A stretch of DNA of 36,145 nucleotides from Pseudarcicella sp. (lineage in GTDB: Bacteria > Bacteroidota > Bacteroidia > Cytophagales > Spirosomataceae): NCBI GenBank assembly GCA_017988135.1, contig JAGNSI010000007.1:1-36145 (forward strand). Direction: 5' to 3'. This document shows, piece by piece, positions 15,860-24,475 of this stretch (positions within the stretch are counted from its first letter, which is position 1; every line of letters begins with the position of its first letter). Made by a program: the position numbers and the translations under genes. The notes below the pieces were generated by a model that was not told the origin of the DNA, did no database searches, and saw only the letters and a program-made list of their open reading frames with translations.

Positions 15860-17047
15860 TTACTCAACGATTTCTGTTACTTGACCAGCACCTACTGTAC
15901 GACCACCTTCACGGATAGCGAAACGTAGACCTTTGTCCATTGCTACTGAAGATAACAATGTAACATCGATTGTGATATTATCACCTGGCATACACATTTC
16001 TACTCCTGCAGGTAAATAGATTTCTCCAGTTACGTCTGTTGTACGAAGGTAGAATTGTGGACGGTATTTGTTAAAGAATGGAGTATGACGTCCACCTTCT
16101 TCTTTAGACAAAATATAAACCTCTGCTTTGAACTTAGTGTGAGGTTTTACTGAACCTGGCTTACAGATAACCATACCACGACGGATAGCTTCTTTTTCAA
16201 TACCACGTAACAATAGACCTACGTTATCACCTGCTTCACCTCTGTCAAGGATTTTACGGAACATCTCAACACCTGTTACAGTAGATTTAAGATTTTCTGC
16301 TCCCATACCCAATATTTCTACTGGATCTCCTGAGTTGATGATACCTGTTTCGATACGACCTGTTGCAACTGTTCCACGACCTGTGATTGAGAATACATCT
16401 TCAACCGGCATTAAGAAAGTTTTATCAGTAGCACGGATTGGAAGTGGAATGAAATCATCCACAGCATCCATTAATTCTTCAATTTTAGAAACCCATTTGG
16501 CATCTCCGTTAAGACCACCTAAAGCAGAACCTTGGATTACTGGAATGTTATCGCCATCAAATTGATAGAATGATAACAATTCACGAATTTCCATTTCAAC
16601 TAGTTCTAATAATTCTGGATCATCTACTAAGTCTACTTTGTTCATGAACACTACCAATTGAGGTACACCAACTTGACGAGCAAGAAGTATGTGCTCACGA
16701 GTTTGAGGCATTGGACCATCTGTTGCAGCAACCACAATGATAGCACCGTCCATTTGAGCAGCACCTGTTACCATGTTTTTCACGTAATCGGCGTGACCTG
16801 GACAGTCAACGTGTGCATAGTGACGCTTTAAAGTAGAATATTCTACGTGAGCTGTATTGATAGTGATACCACGCTCTTTTTCTTCTGGAGCAGAGTCAAT
16901 TGAAGAAAAGTCTTTTTTCTCAGCCAAACCTTTCTCAGAAAGTACTTTCGAAATAGCAGCTGTTAAAGTAGTTTTACCGTGATCTACGTGACCAATTGTA
17001 CCGATGTTAACGTGTGGTTTACTACGGTCAAAATTTTCTTTTGCCAT
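15860..17047 (-). CDS. tuf: Elongation factor Tu
   Basis: A 395-residue GTPase that carries aminoacyl-tRNA to the ribosome. All G motifs are visible: GHVDHGKTT (P-loop, residues 18-26), DCPGHADY (G3, near residue 80), NKVD (G4, near residue 135) and GSAL (G5). Domain 2 and 3 signatures ([33 protein letters not shown]) are intact. Codon use looks more even than in the neighbours, as expected for a highly expressed gene. It is co-transcribed with tRNAs on both sides. Confidence 0.99.
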   Translation of the reverse strand: MAKENFDRSKPHVNIGTIGHVDHGKTTLTAAISKVLSEKGLAEKKDFSSIDSAPEEKERGITINTAHVEYSTLKRHYAHVDCPGHADYVKNMVTGAAQMDGAIIVVAATDGPMPQTREHILLARQVGVPQLVVFMNKVDLVDDPELLELVEMEIRELLSFYQFDGDNIPVIQGSALGGLNGDAKWVSKIEELMDAVDDFIPLPIRATDKTFLMPVEDVFSITGRGTVATGRIETGIINSGDPVEILGMGAENLKSTVTGVEMFRKILDRGEAGDNVGLLLRGIEKEAIRRGMVICKPGSVKPHTKFKAEVYILSKEEGGRHTPFFNKYRPQFYLRTTDVTGEIYLPAGVEMCMPGDNITIDVTLLSSVAMDKGLRFAIREGGRTVGAGQVTEIVE

Positions 17048-17117
17048 GATTATTAGTTCTAAATTTGTTATTTAAAAAGAAAGAAAAATTTTAAATTAAT
17101 TTTAAAATTCTTTATAG

Positions 17118-17189
<72 letters not shown>

Positions 17190-17351
17190 TTTTATATAGA
17201 AATAAATCAACTCGAATACGAAGTTCGCAAGTTTTTTAGTTTTTTTCAAATTTATTTATACAAGAAAGTTGAAAAAGGCTAAAAAAAAAAGTGAATATTG
17301 AAATTTGGAATTAAATCATTTAATTTCACTATTCACTTTTTTCTAAAAATG

Positions 17352-17424
17352 AGCGAGAGACGGGGCTCGAACCCGCCACCTATAGCTTGGAAGGCTATCG
17401 CTCTACCAAATGAGCTACTCTCGC
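17352..17424 (-). tRNA. trnG: tRNA-Gly (TCC)
   Basis: A 73-base cloverleaf on the minus strand: acceptor GCGAGAG/CTCTCGC, D stem GCTC/GAGC, anticodon stem ATAGC/GCTAT with loop CTTCCAA (anticodon TCC), T arm GCGGG-TTCGAGC-CCCGT, discriminator T. No encoded CCA. Confidence 0.95.
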
Positions 17425-17467
17425 TAAAGTTAATCTCGAAACTTATCGCTTCTCAATTAAAACACTG

Positions 17468-17550
17468 TGGGGGCGGATGGATTCGAACCACCGAAGGAAT
17501 ACTCCAGCAGAGTTACAGTCTGCCCCATTTGGCCACTCTGGTACACCCCC
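17468..17550 (-). tRNA. trnY: tRNA-Tyr (GTA)
   Basis: An 83-base class II tRNA on the minus strand with a long variable arm: acceptor GGGGGTG/CGCCCCC (one T-G pair), anticodon stem GCAGA/TCTGC with loop CTGTAAC (anticodon GTA), T arm GGTGG-TTCGAAT-CCATC, discriminator A. It is the first element of the tRNA-tuf-secE-nusG operon. Confidence 0.95.
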
Positions 17551-17593
17551 TCAATATTGTTTCGTTATACAATCGTTTTTGTTTAACGGTGTG

Positions 17594-17624
17594 CAAAATT
17601 ACATCTATTTTTTATTCTTGCAAA
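17594..17624 (-). promoter_or_regulatory. Promoter of the tRNA-tuf-secE-nusG operon
   Basis: On the minus strand, TTTG (17621-17624) and TAATTTTG (17594-17601) are separated by 19 bases, matching the Bacteroidota -33 TTTG / -7 TAnnTTTG consensus. The -7 box is about 44 bases upstream of tRNA-Tyr. This is the best promoter match in the window, as fits a stable-RNA operon. Confidence 0.8.
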
Positions 17625-17802
17625 CTTGAAATGAAAAAAAAATTAAAAAAAAATATCTTTTTTTATTCCAAACAATCGTACACTTTGAAAATGAGGCACT
17701 TGTACTTATTAAAAAAATTACAAAAAAATATTCTTAATTTTACTTTATGATTCTTTAACTAGGTTCATTTTATATTATTTAAAAAATATTTTATTTCAAC
17801 GC

Positions 17803-18874
17803 ATGACAAAAGACAGGTTCGGTGACCTGAAAGCCAGATTAGAGGCTTTGAGGAGGTATCTTTGACTACGATAAAAAAAAGTTTGATATTTCGGAATTAG
17901 AAATTGTAATTCAAGATCCCGACTTCTGGAGTAATTCCGAAAAAGCAGATAGAACCATGCAAGAAATCAGGGGTTTGAAATTTTGGACTGATGGCTTTGA
18001 TTCTGCAAACAACTCGTTTGAAGATTTATGCACTTTTATAGAGTTTTATGAGCTAGGTGAAGCTTCTGAACAAGAAGTTGATACGGAAGCTGAAAAGCTA
18101 GAATCGAAACTTGCGGCTCTTGAATTTAGAAAAATGATGTCTGATGAGGGCGACCAAATGAATGCAATCATCGAAATCAACGCTGGTGCTGGTGGTACTG
18201 AGTCTCAAGACTGGGCTTATATGTTGATGCGCATGTACTTGATGTGGGCCGACAAAAACAATTTTAAAGTTAGGGAGTTGAATCATAATGATGGAGATAC
18301 TGCTGGATTAAAATCTGTCACTTTGGAGATTAGTGGTGAATATGCATTTGGAAATTTACGCTCTGAAAATGGTGTACATCGTTTGGTAAGAATTTCTCCT
18401 TTTGATTCAAATGCTAGGCGACATACCTCTTTTGCATCTGTTTATATTTATCCTTTAGTAGACGATACTATTCAGATAGATGTAAATCCTGCTGATATTG
18501 AGTTTGATACTTTTAGATCTGGTGGTGCTGGTGGACAAAATGTCAATAAAGTGGAAACAGCGGTTAGGTTAAAACATAAACCTTCTGGAATTATCATAGA
18601 ATGTCAGCAAGAACGCTCACAATTGATGAACAAAGAAGTCGCTATAAAGTTGTTAAAATCTAAATTATACCAAATAGAAATTGACAAAAGAAACGCTGCT
18701 AGGGCAGAAGTAGAAGCATCAAAAAAGAAAATAGAATGGGGATCTCAAATTAGAAGTTATGTTTTGGATGACAGAAGAGTAAAAGATCACAGAACTAATC
18801 ATCAAACTTCCAACACAGATGCAGTTTTAAATGGAGAAATTAATGATTTTATTAAAGCATATTTGATGTCATAA
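17803..18874 (+). CDS. prfB: Peptide chain release factor 2, with +1 programmed frameshift
   Basis: RF2 frees the finished protein at UGA and UAA stops. The ATG at 17803 opens a 20-codon frame ([13 protein letters not shown]...RRYL) that stops at TGA 17863-17865; reading then moves +1 so that CTT (17860-17862) is followed by GAC (17864-17866) and continues to 18874, giving 356 residues. The frameshift site is the classic AGGAGG-TAT-CTT-TGA-C. Downstream are the RF2 tripeptide in [11 protein letters not shown], which reads UGA, and the GGQ motif in [13 protein letters not shown] for peptidyl-tRNA hydrolysis. A smaller gene starting at 17957 would miss the N-terminal helices, so the frameshifted reading is preferred. 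Autoregulation through RF2 level is known for this family. Confidence 0.95.
17851..17866 (+). promoter_or_regulatory. prfB programmed frameshift element
   Basis: An internal Shine-Dalgarno-like AGGAGG (17851-17856), 3 bases, the slippery codon CTT (17860-17862), then TGA C. Spacing is the same as in E. coli prfB (AGGGGG-TAT-CTT-TGA-C). When RF2 is scarce the ribosome pauses at UGA and slips one base forward. Confidence 0.93.
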
Positions 18875-19116
18875 TAAAATAGTCTTTTAAGTTTTTATAT
18901 GTAATATACTCCATTATTTATTGTAATGTATTTAATATATTTTATTATTATTTTAATAAATTCAAAAAAAAATGACTTTAAATTCTTTATAAGCCTTTTT
19001 TTTTAGATTTTTGTAAAATTTCTAATATTAGAGTTTATTTTTAATTTGTTTTAACTCAGTAAAGTCCTTTTTTTTACAAGAATAAAAAATTGTTCAGCAC
19101 AAAAAATATTCAATTT

Positions 19117-22100
19117 ATGTCTCAGCCGTACGTTCAAAAAATAGAAAGTTTATTAATTGCCAATAGAGGAGAAATCGCTATCAGAATCATGCGTGCCGCC
19201 TCTGAACTTGGCATTAGAACTTATGCTATTTATACATTCGAGGACCGTTATTCATTGCACCGATACAAGGCAGATCAAGCTTATCAAATTGGCAAAGATG
19301 ATGAGCCTTTGAAACCTTATTTGGACATTGAAAGTATCATCAAACTTTGTAAAGAAAAAAAGATAGATGCAATACACCCCGGATACGGTTTTCTTTCTGA
19401 AAATGTACACATGGCGAGACGCTGTAGGGAAGAAGGCATTAAGTTTGTAGGACCTTCTCCTGAAGCTATGGATGCTCTCGGTGATAAAGTTGCTGCCAAA
19501 GTAGCAGCTACAAAGGCCAATGTACCTATGATTCAAGATTCAAAAGCTGAATTATTGAATTATGAAATTGCACTGAGCGAAGCACAAAAAATAGGCTTCC
19601 CTGTAATGGTAAAAGCTGCAGCTGGTGGCGGTGGTAGAGGAATGAGGGTAGTGCGAGAAGAAGAATCATTACAAAAAGCTTTCAGTGAAGCAAAAAATGA
19701 AGCCAAAAATGCGTTTGGTGATGATACAATTTTTATTGAAAAATTTATTGACCAACCCAAACATATTGAAGTACAATTGCTTGGTGACCAACATGGTAAT
19801 TTAGTTCACTTATATGAAAGAGATTGTTCGGTACAAAGACGTTTTCAAAAAGTAGTTGAAATAGCACCATCTTTTGGACTAAAACAAGAAACTCGTGAGA
19901 AATTATATAGCTACGCCTTAGCTATTGGTAAAGCTGTAAATTATTACAATGCAGGTACTGTTGAATTTTTGGTAGACAAGGATGAAAATATATTTTTTAT
20001 TGAAGTAAATCCAAGAATTCAGGTTGAACATACTATTACAGAAGAGGTTACAGGAATAGACATTGTAAGAACCCAATTATTGATTGCTCAAAATTATAAG
20101 CTTTCAGACAATAATATTTTTATTTTAAAACAAGAAGATATTCCTTTGAATGGTTATGCTATTCAGTGTAGAATTACCACTGAAGATGCTTCAAACGGAT
20201 TTAAACCTGACTTTGGCACTATCATAGCTTACAGAAATGCTGCTGGTTTTGGCATTAGACTAGACGAAGGCTCATCTTATCCAGGGGTGAAAATTTCACC
20301 TTATTTCGATTCGATGCTTGTAAAAGTATCTGCCAAAGGAAGAACTTTGCTCGGAGCATCGCAAAGGCTTTCACGTGCTTTGACAGAATTTAGAATTAGA
20401 GGTGTAAAAACTAATATTCCATTTCTTAAAAACGTAATTACTCATCCTGTTTTTCAGCAAGGAAAATGTGTGGTTCAGTTCATTGATTCGCATCCAGAAT
20501 TATTCAACTTTACTGTTTCAAAAGACCGCTCAACCAAAGCATTAAGATTTTTGGGCGACATTATTGTAAATGGTAATCCTGACATCAAAAAAGATGTTAT
20601 TAAACTTAAAAACAAAAAAGTACTTCGTCAGCCAGTAGTTCCAATAATAACTGAACTACCACTAAATCACCCAGATGGCAACAAACAATTGCTAGACAGT
20701 ATGGGTGCTGATAAGTTTAGTAAATACCTTAAAGAGCAAAAGCAAATTTTTTATACCGACACAACATTTAGAGATGGACATCAATCTTTACTTGCCACAA
20801 GGGTTCGTACTAAAGATATGATGGCGGTTGCTGAAAGTTACTCAAAAAGCTTTCCTCAGTTGTTTTCTATGGAAGTTTGGGGAGGTGCTACGTTTGATGT
20901 AGCCATGAGATTCCTTAACGAATCGCCATGGAAAAGGCTTGAATCTTTCAGAGAAGCTATGCCCAATATGCTTTTACAAATGCTTTTTAGAGGTTCTAAT
21001 GCGGTTGGGTACTCAGCTTATTCAGATAATTTAATTGAAAAATTTGTAGAAAAATCAGCTCAATCTGGTATTGATGTTTTCAGGATTTTTGATTCTCTAA
21101 ACTGGATAGATGCCATGAAAGTATCTATAAAGGCCGTAAGAGAACGAACAAATGCTATTGCTGAAGCGTCTATTTGTTATACTGGCGATGTGTTTACCAA
21201 CGAAAAATACACATTAGAGTATTATCTTAACATGGCTCGCCAGCTAGAAGATACTGGTGCTCATATGCTTTGTATAAAAGATATGGCAGGCTTATTAAGA
21301 CCTTTTCAAGCTGAAGTTTTGGTAAAAGAGCTTAAAAAAGCCATTGATATACCTGTACACTTGCATACGCATGATACCGCTTCTATACAGGCTGCTACCT
21401 ACCTAAAAGCTATAGAAGCTGGAGTAGATGTGATAGATTGCTCAATAGCAGCCATGTCTGGTCTTACAGCTCAACCTAATTTCAACTCAATTGTGGCAAT
21501 GATGCAAGGCGATGAGCGAGAATGTCCTATAGATTTAGCTGTACTTAATCAGTTTTCAAACTATTGGGAAGATGTTCGTCAAATTTACTTTCCTTTTGAG
21601 TCTGAATTAAGAGCAGGAACGGCCGAAGTTTACGAAAATGAAATACCTGGAGGTCAATATACTAATCTAAGGGGACAAGCTATCGCACTGGGTGTAGGTG
21701 ATAAGTTTGAAATCATGAAACAAAACTATGTTGAAGCAAATAAACTTTTTGGCGATATTATAAAAGTAACTCCGTCTTCGAAAGTAGTAGGAGACATGGC
21801 TATTTTTATGACTGCCAATAGTCTTACTGCGGAAGATGTTTATGCCAAAGGCTCAACTTTATCTTTTCCTGAGTCGGTAAAAGATTATTTCAAAGGTGGA
21901 CTTGGACAGCCTTATGGTGGTTTCCCCAAACAGCTACAGGAAATAATCTTGAAAGGTGAAACTCCTATGACAACTAGACCAAATGATAGTATTTTACCAT
22001 TAGATTTAGAAAAAGATTACGCAGATTTCTTGGTTAAATTCCCCGAAAATGAAATGGGCGAACTAGACTATCTTTCGTATAAAATGTACCCAAAAGTATA

Positions 22101-22995
22101 TGAAGATTACTATAAGCATCATAATATTTTTGGAGATGTGTCTATGATTCCTACTCCTGCATTTTTGTATGGATTAAAACAAGACGAAGAGATTTTAATT
22201 ACGATAGACGAAGGAAAAACTATTATTGTCAAATACTTGTATCAATCTGAACCTGATGAGTCTGGCTTAAGAAATGTAACATTTGAACTGAACGGACAAG
22301 CTCGCAGAATAAAAGTACTTGACCGTAATATAAAAATAGAAAAACTTCAACATGCCAAAGCAACCAGCAAAGGTGATATAGGAGCACCTTTACAGGGAAG
22401 ATTGAGCAGAATTCTGGTTAAATCTGGCGATGAAGTTAAGAAAAATGCGCCTTTGTACATCATTGAAGCCATGAAAATGGAATCTATAGTTTCGTCTCCA
22501 TTTGAAGGTGTAGTAGGTAGATTAGTGCTTACAGAAGGTACAGTAGTAGAGCAAGAAGATTTGGTGCTTACTGTAGAAGAAGCTATTTTGCCAGAACCCA
22601 ACAAAGAAGAATACTTATTTGTGTATGGCACATTGAGAAAAGAATTTGGTAACGAATTGCACAAGCTTATCGATAGAAACTCAGAATTGGTAGGTATGGC
22701 TAGCTATCAAGGAAAACTATTTGATATAGGCGAATACCCTGGAATAGTACCTTCAGATAATAGCAATGATAAAGTAGTAGGCGAACTATACAAATTGTCG
22801 AATTCAATAAGATTGATGCGTATTTTGGATGAATATGAAGAGTTTTATCCTGAAAATATCAAAGATAGTATTTTTGTAAGACAAATAGTAAATGTAAATA
22901 TAAACAACGAAACGTCTGAGGCTTACGCTTATATTTTCAATAACGACACTAATGGGTTAAAAGAAATACAAAGTGGAGATTTTATGAATAAATAA
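19117..22995 (+). CDS. pyc: Pyruvate carboxylase fused to a C-terminal gamma-glutamylcyclotransferase-like domain
   Basis: A 1292-residue protein. Residues 1-1160 are a complete pyruvate carboxylase, which makes oxaloacetate from pyruvate, bicarbonate and ATP: biotin carboxylase with ATP-grasp loop GGGGRGM (about 170-176), carboxyltransferase from YTDTTFRDGHQ (546) with metal ligands in HTHDTAS (H750, H752), and a biotinyl domain with EAMKMES, biotin on K1120. After a short linker, residues 1166-1292 form a GGCT/AIG2-like fold: YLFVYGTLR at its start and LDEYEEF with the likely catalytic Glu. The carboxylase would normally end near residue 1155. The junction has no stop and no nearby ATG. The frame also opens nine codons earlier at a TTG (19090), but the ATG at 19117 fits the family. 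It heads an operon with GNAT and VanX-like genes. Confidence 0.93.
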   Translation: MSQPYVQKIESLLIANRGEIAIRIMRAASELGIRTYAIYTFEDRYSLHRYKADQAYQIGKDDEPLKPYLDIESIIKLCKEKKIDAIHPGYGFLSENVHMARRCREEGIKFVGPSPEAMDALGDKVAAKVAATKANVPMIQDSKAELLNYEIALSEAQKIGFPVMVKAAAGGGGRGMRVVREEESLQKAFSEAKNEAKNAFGDDTIFIEKFIDQPKHIEVQLLGDQHGNLVHLYERDCSVQRRFQKVVEIAPSFGLKQETREKLYSYALAIGKAVNYYNAGTVEFLVDKDENIFFIEVNPRIQVEHTITEEVTGIDIVRTQLLIAQNYKLSDNNIFILKQEDIPLNGYAIQCRITTEDASNGFKPDFGTIIAYRNAAGFGIRLDEGSSYPGVKISPYFDSMLVKVSAKGRTLLGASQRLSRALTEFRIRGVKTNIPFLKNVITHPVFQQGKCVVQFIDSHPELFNFTVSKDRSTKALRFLGDIIVNGNPDIKKDVIKLKNKKVLRQPVVPIITELPLNHPDGNKQLLDSMGADKFSKYLKEQKQIFYTDTTFRDGHQSLLATRVRTKDMMAVAESYSKSFPQLFSMEVWGGATFDVAMRFLNESPWKRLESFREAMPNMLLQMLFRGSNAVGYSAYSDNLIEKFVEKSAQSGIDVFRIFDSLNWIDAMKVSIKAVRERTNAIAEASICYTGDVFTNEKYTLEYYLNMARQLEDTGAHMLCIKDMAGLLRPFQAEVLVKELKKAIDIPVHLHTHDTASIQAATYLKAIEAGVDVIDCSIAAMSGLTAQPNFNSIVAMMQGDERECPIDLAVLNQFSNYWEDVRQIYFPFESELRAGTAEVYENEIPGGQYTNLRGQAIALGVGDKFEIMKQNYVEANKLFGDIIKVTPSSKVVGDMAIFMTANSLTAEDVYAKGSTLSFPESVKDYFKGGLGQPYGGFPKQLQEIILKGETPMTTRPNDSILPLDLEKDYADFLVKFPENEMGELDYLSYKMYPKVYEDYYKHHNIFGDVSMIPTPAFLYGLKQDEEILITIDEGKTIIVKYLYQSEPDESGLRNVTFELNGQARRIKVLDRNIKIEKLQHAKATSKGDIGAPLQGRLSRILVKSGDEVKKNAPLYIIEAMKMESIVSSPFEGVVGRLVLTEGTVVEQEDLVLTVEEAILPEPNKEEYLFVYGTLRKEFGNELHKLIDRNSELVGMASYQGKLFDIGEYPGIVPSDNSNDKVVGELYKLSNSIRLMRILDEYEEFYPENIKDSIFVRQIVNVNINNETSEAYAYIFNNDTNGLKEIQSGDFMNK

Positions 22996-23011
22996 TATTC
23001 AAGGAAAAAAC

Positions 23012-23608
23012 GTGAGAGAAATCATTAATTTGATCACATTCAAAAGACCAGCCATAACCGATATTATTGAGGATATGGCTGGTCTTCGTATAGATATTTT
23101 CAAAGAATATCCTTATTTATACGACGGCAATTTGGAGTATGAAAAAGACTATCTTAATACTTATTCACAATCAGAAAATGCTATCATTATTGCAATTTTT
23201 GTAAATGGCTTGCTAGCTGGAGCAATTACAGGTTTACCACTTTCAGAAGAAGTAGATGAGTTCAAAAACGCATTTCTAAATAATGGCTTAACTATCGATA
23301 ATGTTTTTTATATTGGCGAATGCATTTTATTACCCCAATATAGAAACATGAAGTTGAGCAAACTTTTGTTTGATGAACTCGAATGGCTTATAAAACGAAA
23401 ACATATTTATAATACAATATGTTTTTCAACCGTTGAAAGACCTGAAAATCACCCCTTAAAACCTGATGATTATCTAAATAATGATCTAATTTGGCAAAAG
23501 AAAAGCTACGTAAAACACGAAAATATTTCATGTACGTTTGAGTGGAAAGACATTGACAAAAACGAAAGTGATGCTAAAAAAATGATTTTTTGGAGCAAAG
23601 AACTATGA
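23012..23608 (+). CDS. GNAT-family N-acetyltransferase
   Basis: A 198-residue protein with the GNAT core: strand 4 NVFYIGECILL (about residues 97-107) followed by the acetyl-CoA loop region LPQYRNMKLSKLLFDEL (107-123). The loop lacks the usual glycine pair of the R/QxxGxG/A signature, so it is a diverged member. The substrate is unknown. It starts with GTG (23012), 16 bases after the carboxylase fusion, and its stop overlaps the next gene as ATGA, so it is probably part of the same operon. Confidence 0.78.
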   Translation: MREIINLITFKRPAITDIIEDMAGLRIDIFKEYPYLYDGNLEYEKDYLNTYSQSENAIIIAIFVNGLLAGAITGLPLSEEVDEFKNAFLNNGLTIDNVFYIGECILLPQYRNMKLSKLLFDELEWLIKRKHIYNTICFSTVERPENHPLKPDDYLNNDLIWQKKSYVKHENISCTFEWKDIDKNESDAKKMIFWSKEL

Positions 23609-24294
23609 AAAAAGGCTTTATTATAATTACGGTATTACTTATTTTTAAATCCATTTCTTTTAATCAAAAAAAGCAATCAACTTGCATTCTTGAAACTCAA
23701 ATGAGACAAAATGGACTGGTAGATGTGCAAAGTTTAGATCCTAGTATTTTAGTGGATTTAAAATATGCAACTACTGATAATTTTGTCAAAAAAAACATGT
23801 ATGATTGTCTTAAAAAAGCTTTTTTACAAGCCGCAATAGCACAAAAACTCAAAAAAGCTAGCTCGATTTTACAAGCAAAAAATCCCAATTATCGCTTATT
23901 GGTTTATGATGCAGCTAGACCTTTGTCGTGCCAATATAAACTATGGGATGCGCTTTCATACCTACCTGTAAAAGAAAGAGAAACCTATGTAGCTAATCCT
24001 TCTAAAAAATCTATTCACAACTATGGCTGTGCAATAGACTTAACAATAGCTTCTGCAGACGGTAAAGCATTAGATATGGGCACTAAATACGATTATTTTG
24101 GCAAATTAGCTTATCCCAAATATGAAAATGAATATTTGAAAACAGGAAAGCTTAGCAGTGTACAAATAAGTAATCGAAAACTTTTAAGAGAAATAATGAA
24201 AGCTTCAGGCTTTATGTCTATTGAATACGAATGGTGGCATTTTAATGGTCTATCTAGGAAAATAGCTTCTCAAAAATATCCTATAATAGAATAA
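23605..24294 (+). CDS. VanX-like D-Ala-D-Ala dipeptidase (M15D)
   Basis: A 229-residue zinc dipeptidase of the VanX/DdpX group. Zinc ligands and catalytic residues are in place: SIHNYGCAID gives H138 and D145, and EWWH gives catalytic E209 and ligand H212; R105 in YDAARP matches the substrate-stabilising Arg. An N-terminal hydrophobic stretch (residues 5-18) looks like a signal peptide, suggesting an envelope location where it could split D-Ala-D-Ala or related dipeptides released from the cell wall. The frame is open from a TTG at 23590, but the ATG at 23605 overlaps the GNAT stop (ATGA) and begins at the signal. Resistance function is not implied: no vanH/vanA genes are nearby. Confidence 0.88.
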   Translation: MKKGFIIITVLLIFKSISFNQKKQSTCILETQMRQNGLVDVQSLDPSILVDLKYATTDNFVKKNMYDCLKKAFLQAAIAQKLKKASSILQAKNPNYRLLVYDAARPLSCQYKLWDALSYLPVKERETYVANPSKKSIHNYGCAIDLTIASADGKALDMGTKYDYFGKLAYPKYENEYLKTGKLSSVQISNRKLLREIMKASGFMSIEYEWWHFNGLSRKIASQKYPIIE

Positions 24295-24365
24295 AAATTA
24301 ATTGAAATATTATAGCTATTTATTGTTCTTGATGATTGCTACTATTTTGAATGTGTGATGTCATA

Positions 24366-24398
24366 AAAAAGCCTTTGAATAAGTTTCAAAGGCTTTTT
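24366..24398. terminator. Bidirectional terminator between the VanX-like and DUF1501 genes
   Basis: A perfect 14-bp stem (24366-24379 with 24385-24398, core AGCCTTTGAA/TTCAAAGGCT) and 5-base loop, with A and T runs at its two ends. It lies 71 bases after the dipeptidase stop and 77 bases after the convergent DUF1501 stop and probably serves both. Confidence 0.88.
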
Positions 24399-24475
24399 GG
24401 AATTAAAATTTACAGTTTGATGGCTTTCTAAATTACTATTTATAAGTACACTTAAAAACCTTCTATTAGTTATAT

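Noticed and set aside
17298-17750. A 150-codon plus-strand open frame across the tRNA genes
   Set aside because: It runs antisense through tRNA-Gly and tRNA-Tyr; these are clear cloverleaf genes and the frame is a shadow.
17957-18874. Release factor 2 as a plain gene starting at the ATG 17957
   Set aside because: It would lack the conserved N-terminal helices, and a textbook frameshift site with an upstream in-frame start lies at 17803-17866.
23605-24294. Vancomycin resistance gene cluster
   Set aside because: Only the VanX-like dipeptidase is present, without VanH/VanA ligase or VanRS partners; such dipeptidases are common outside resistance clusters.
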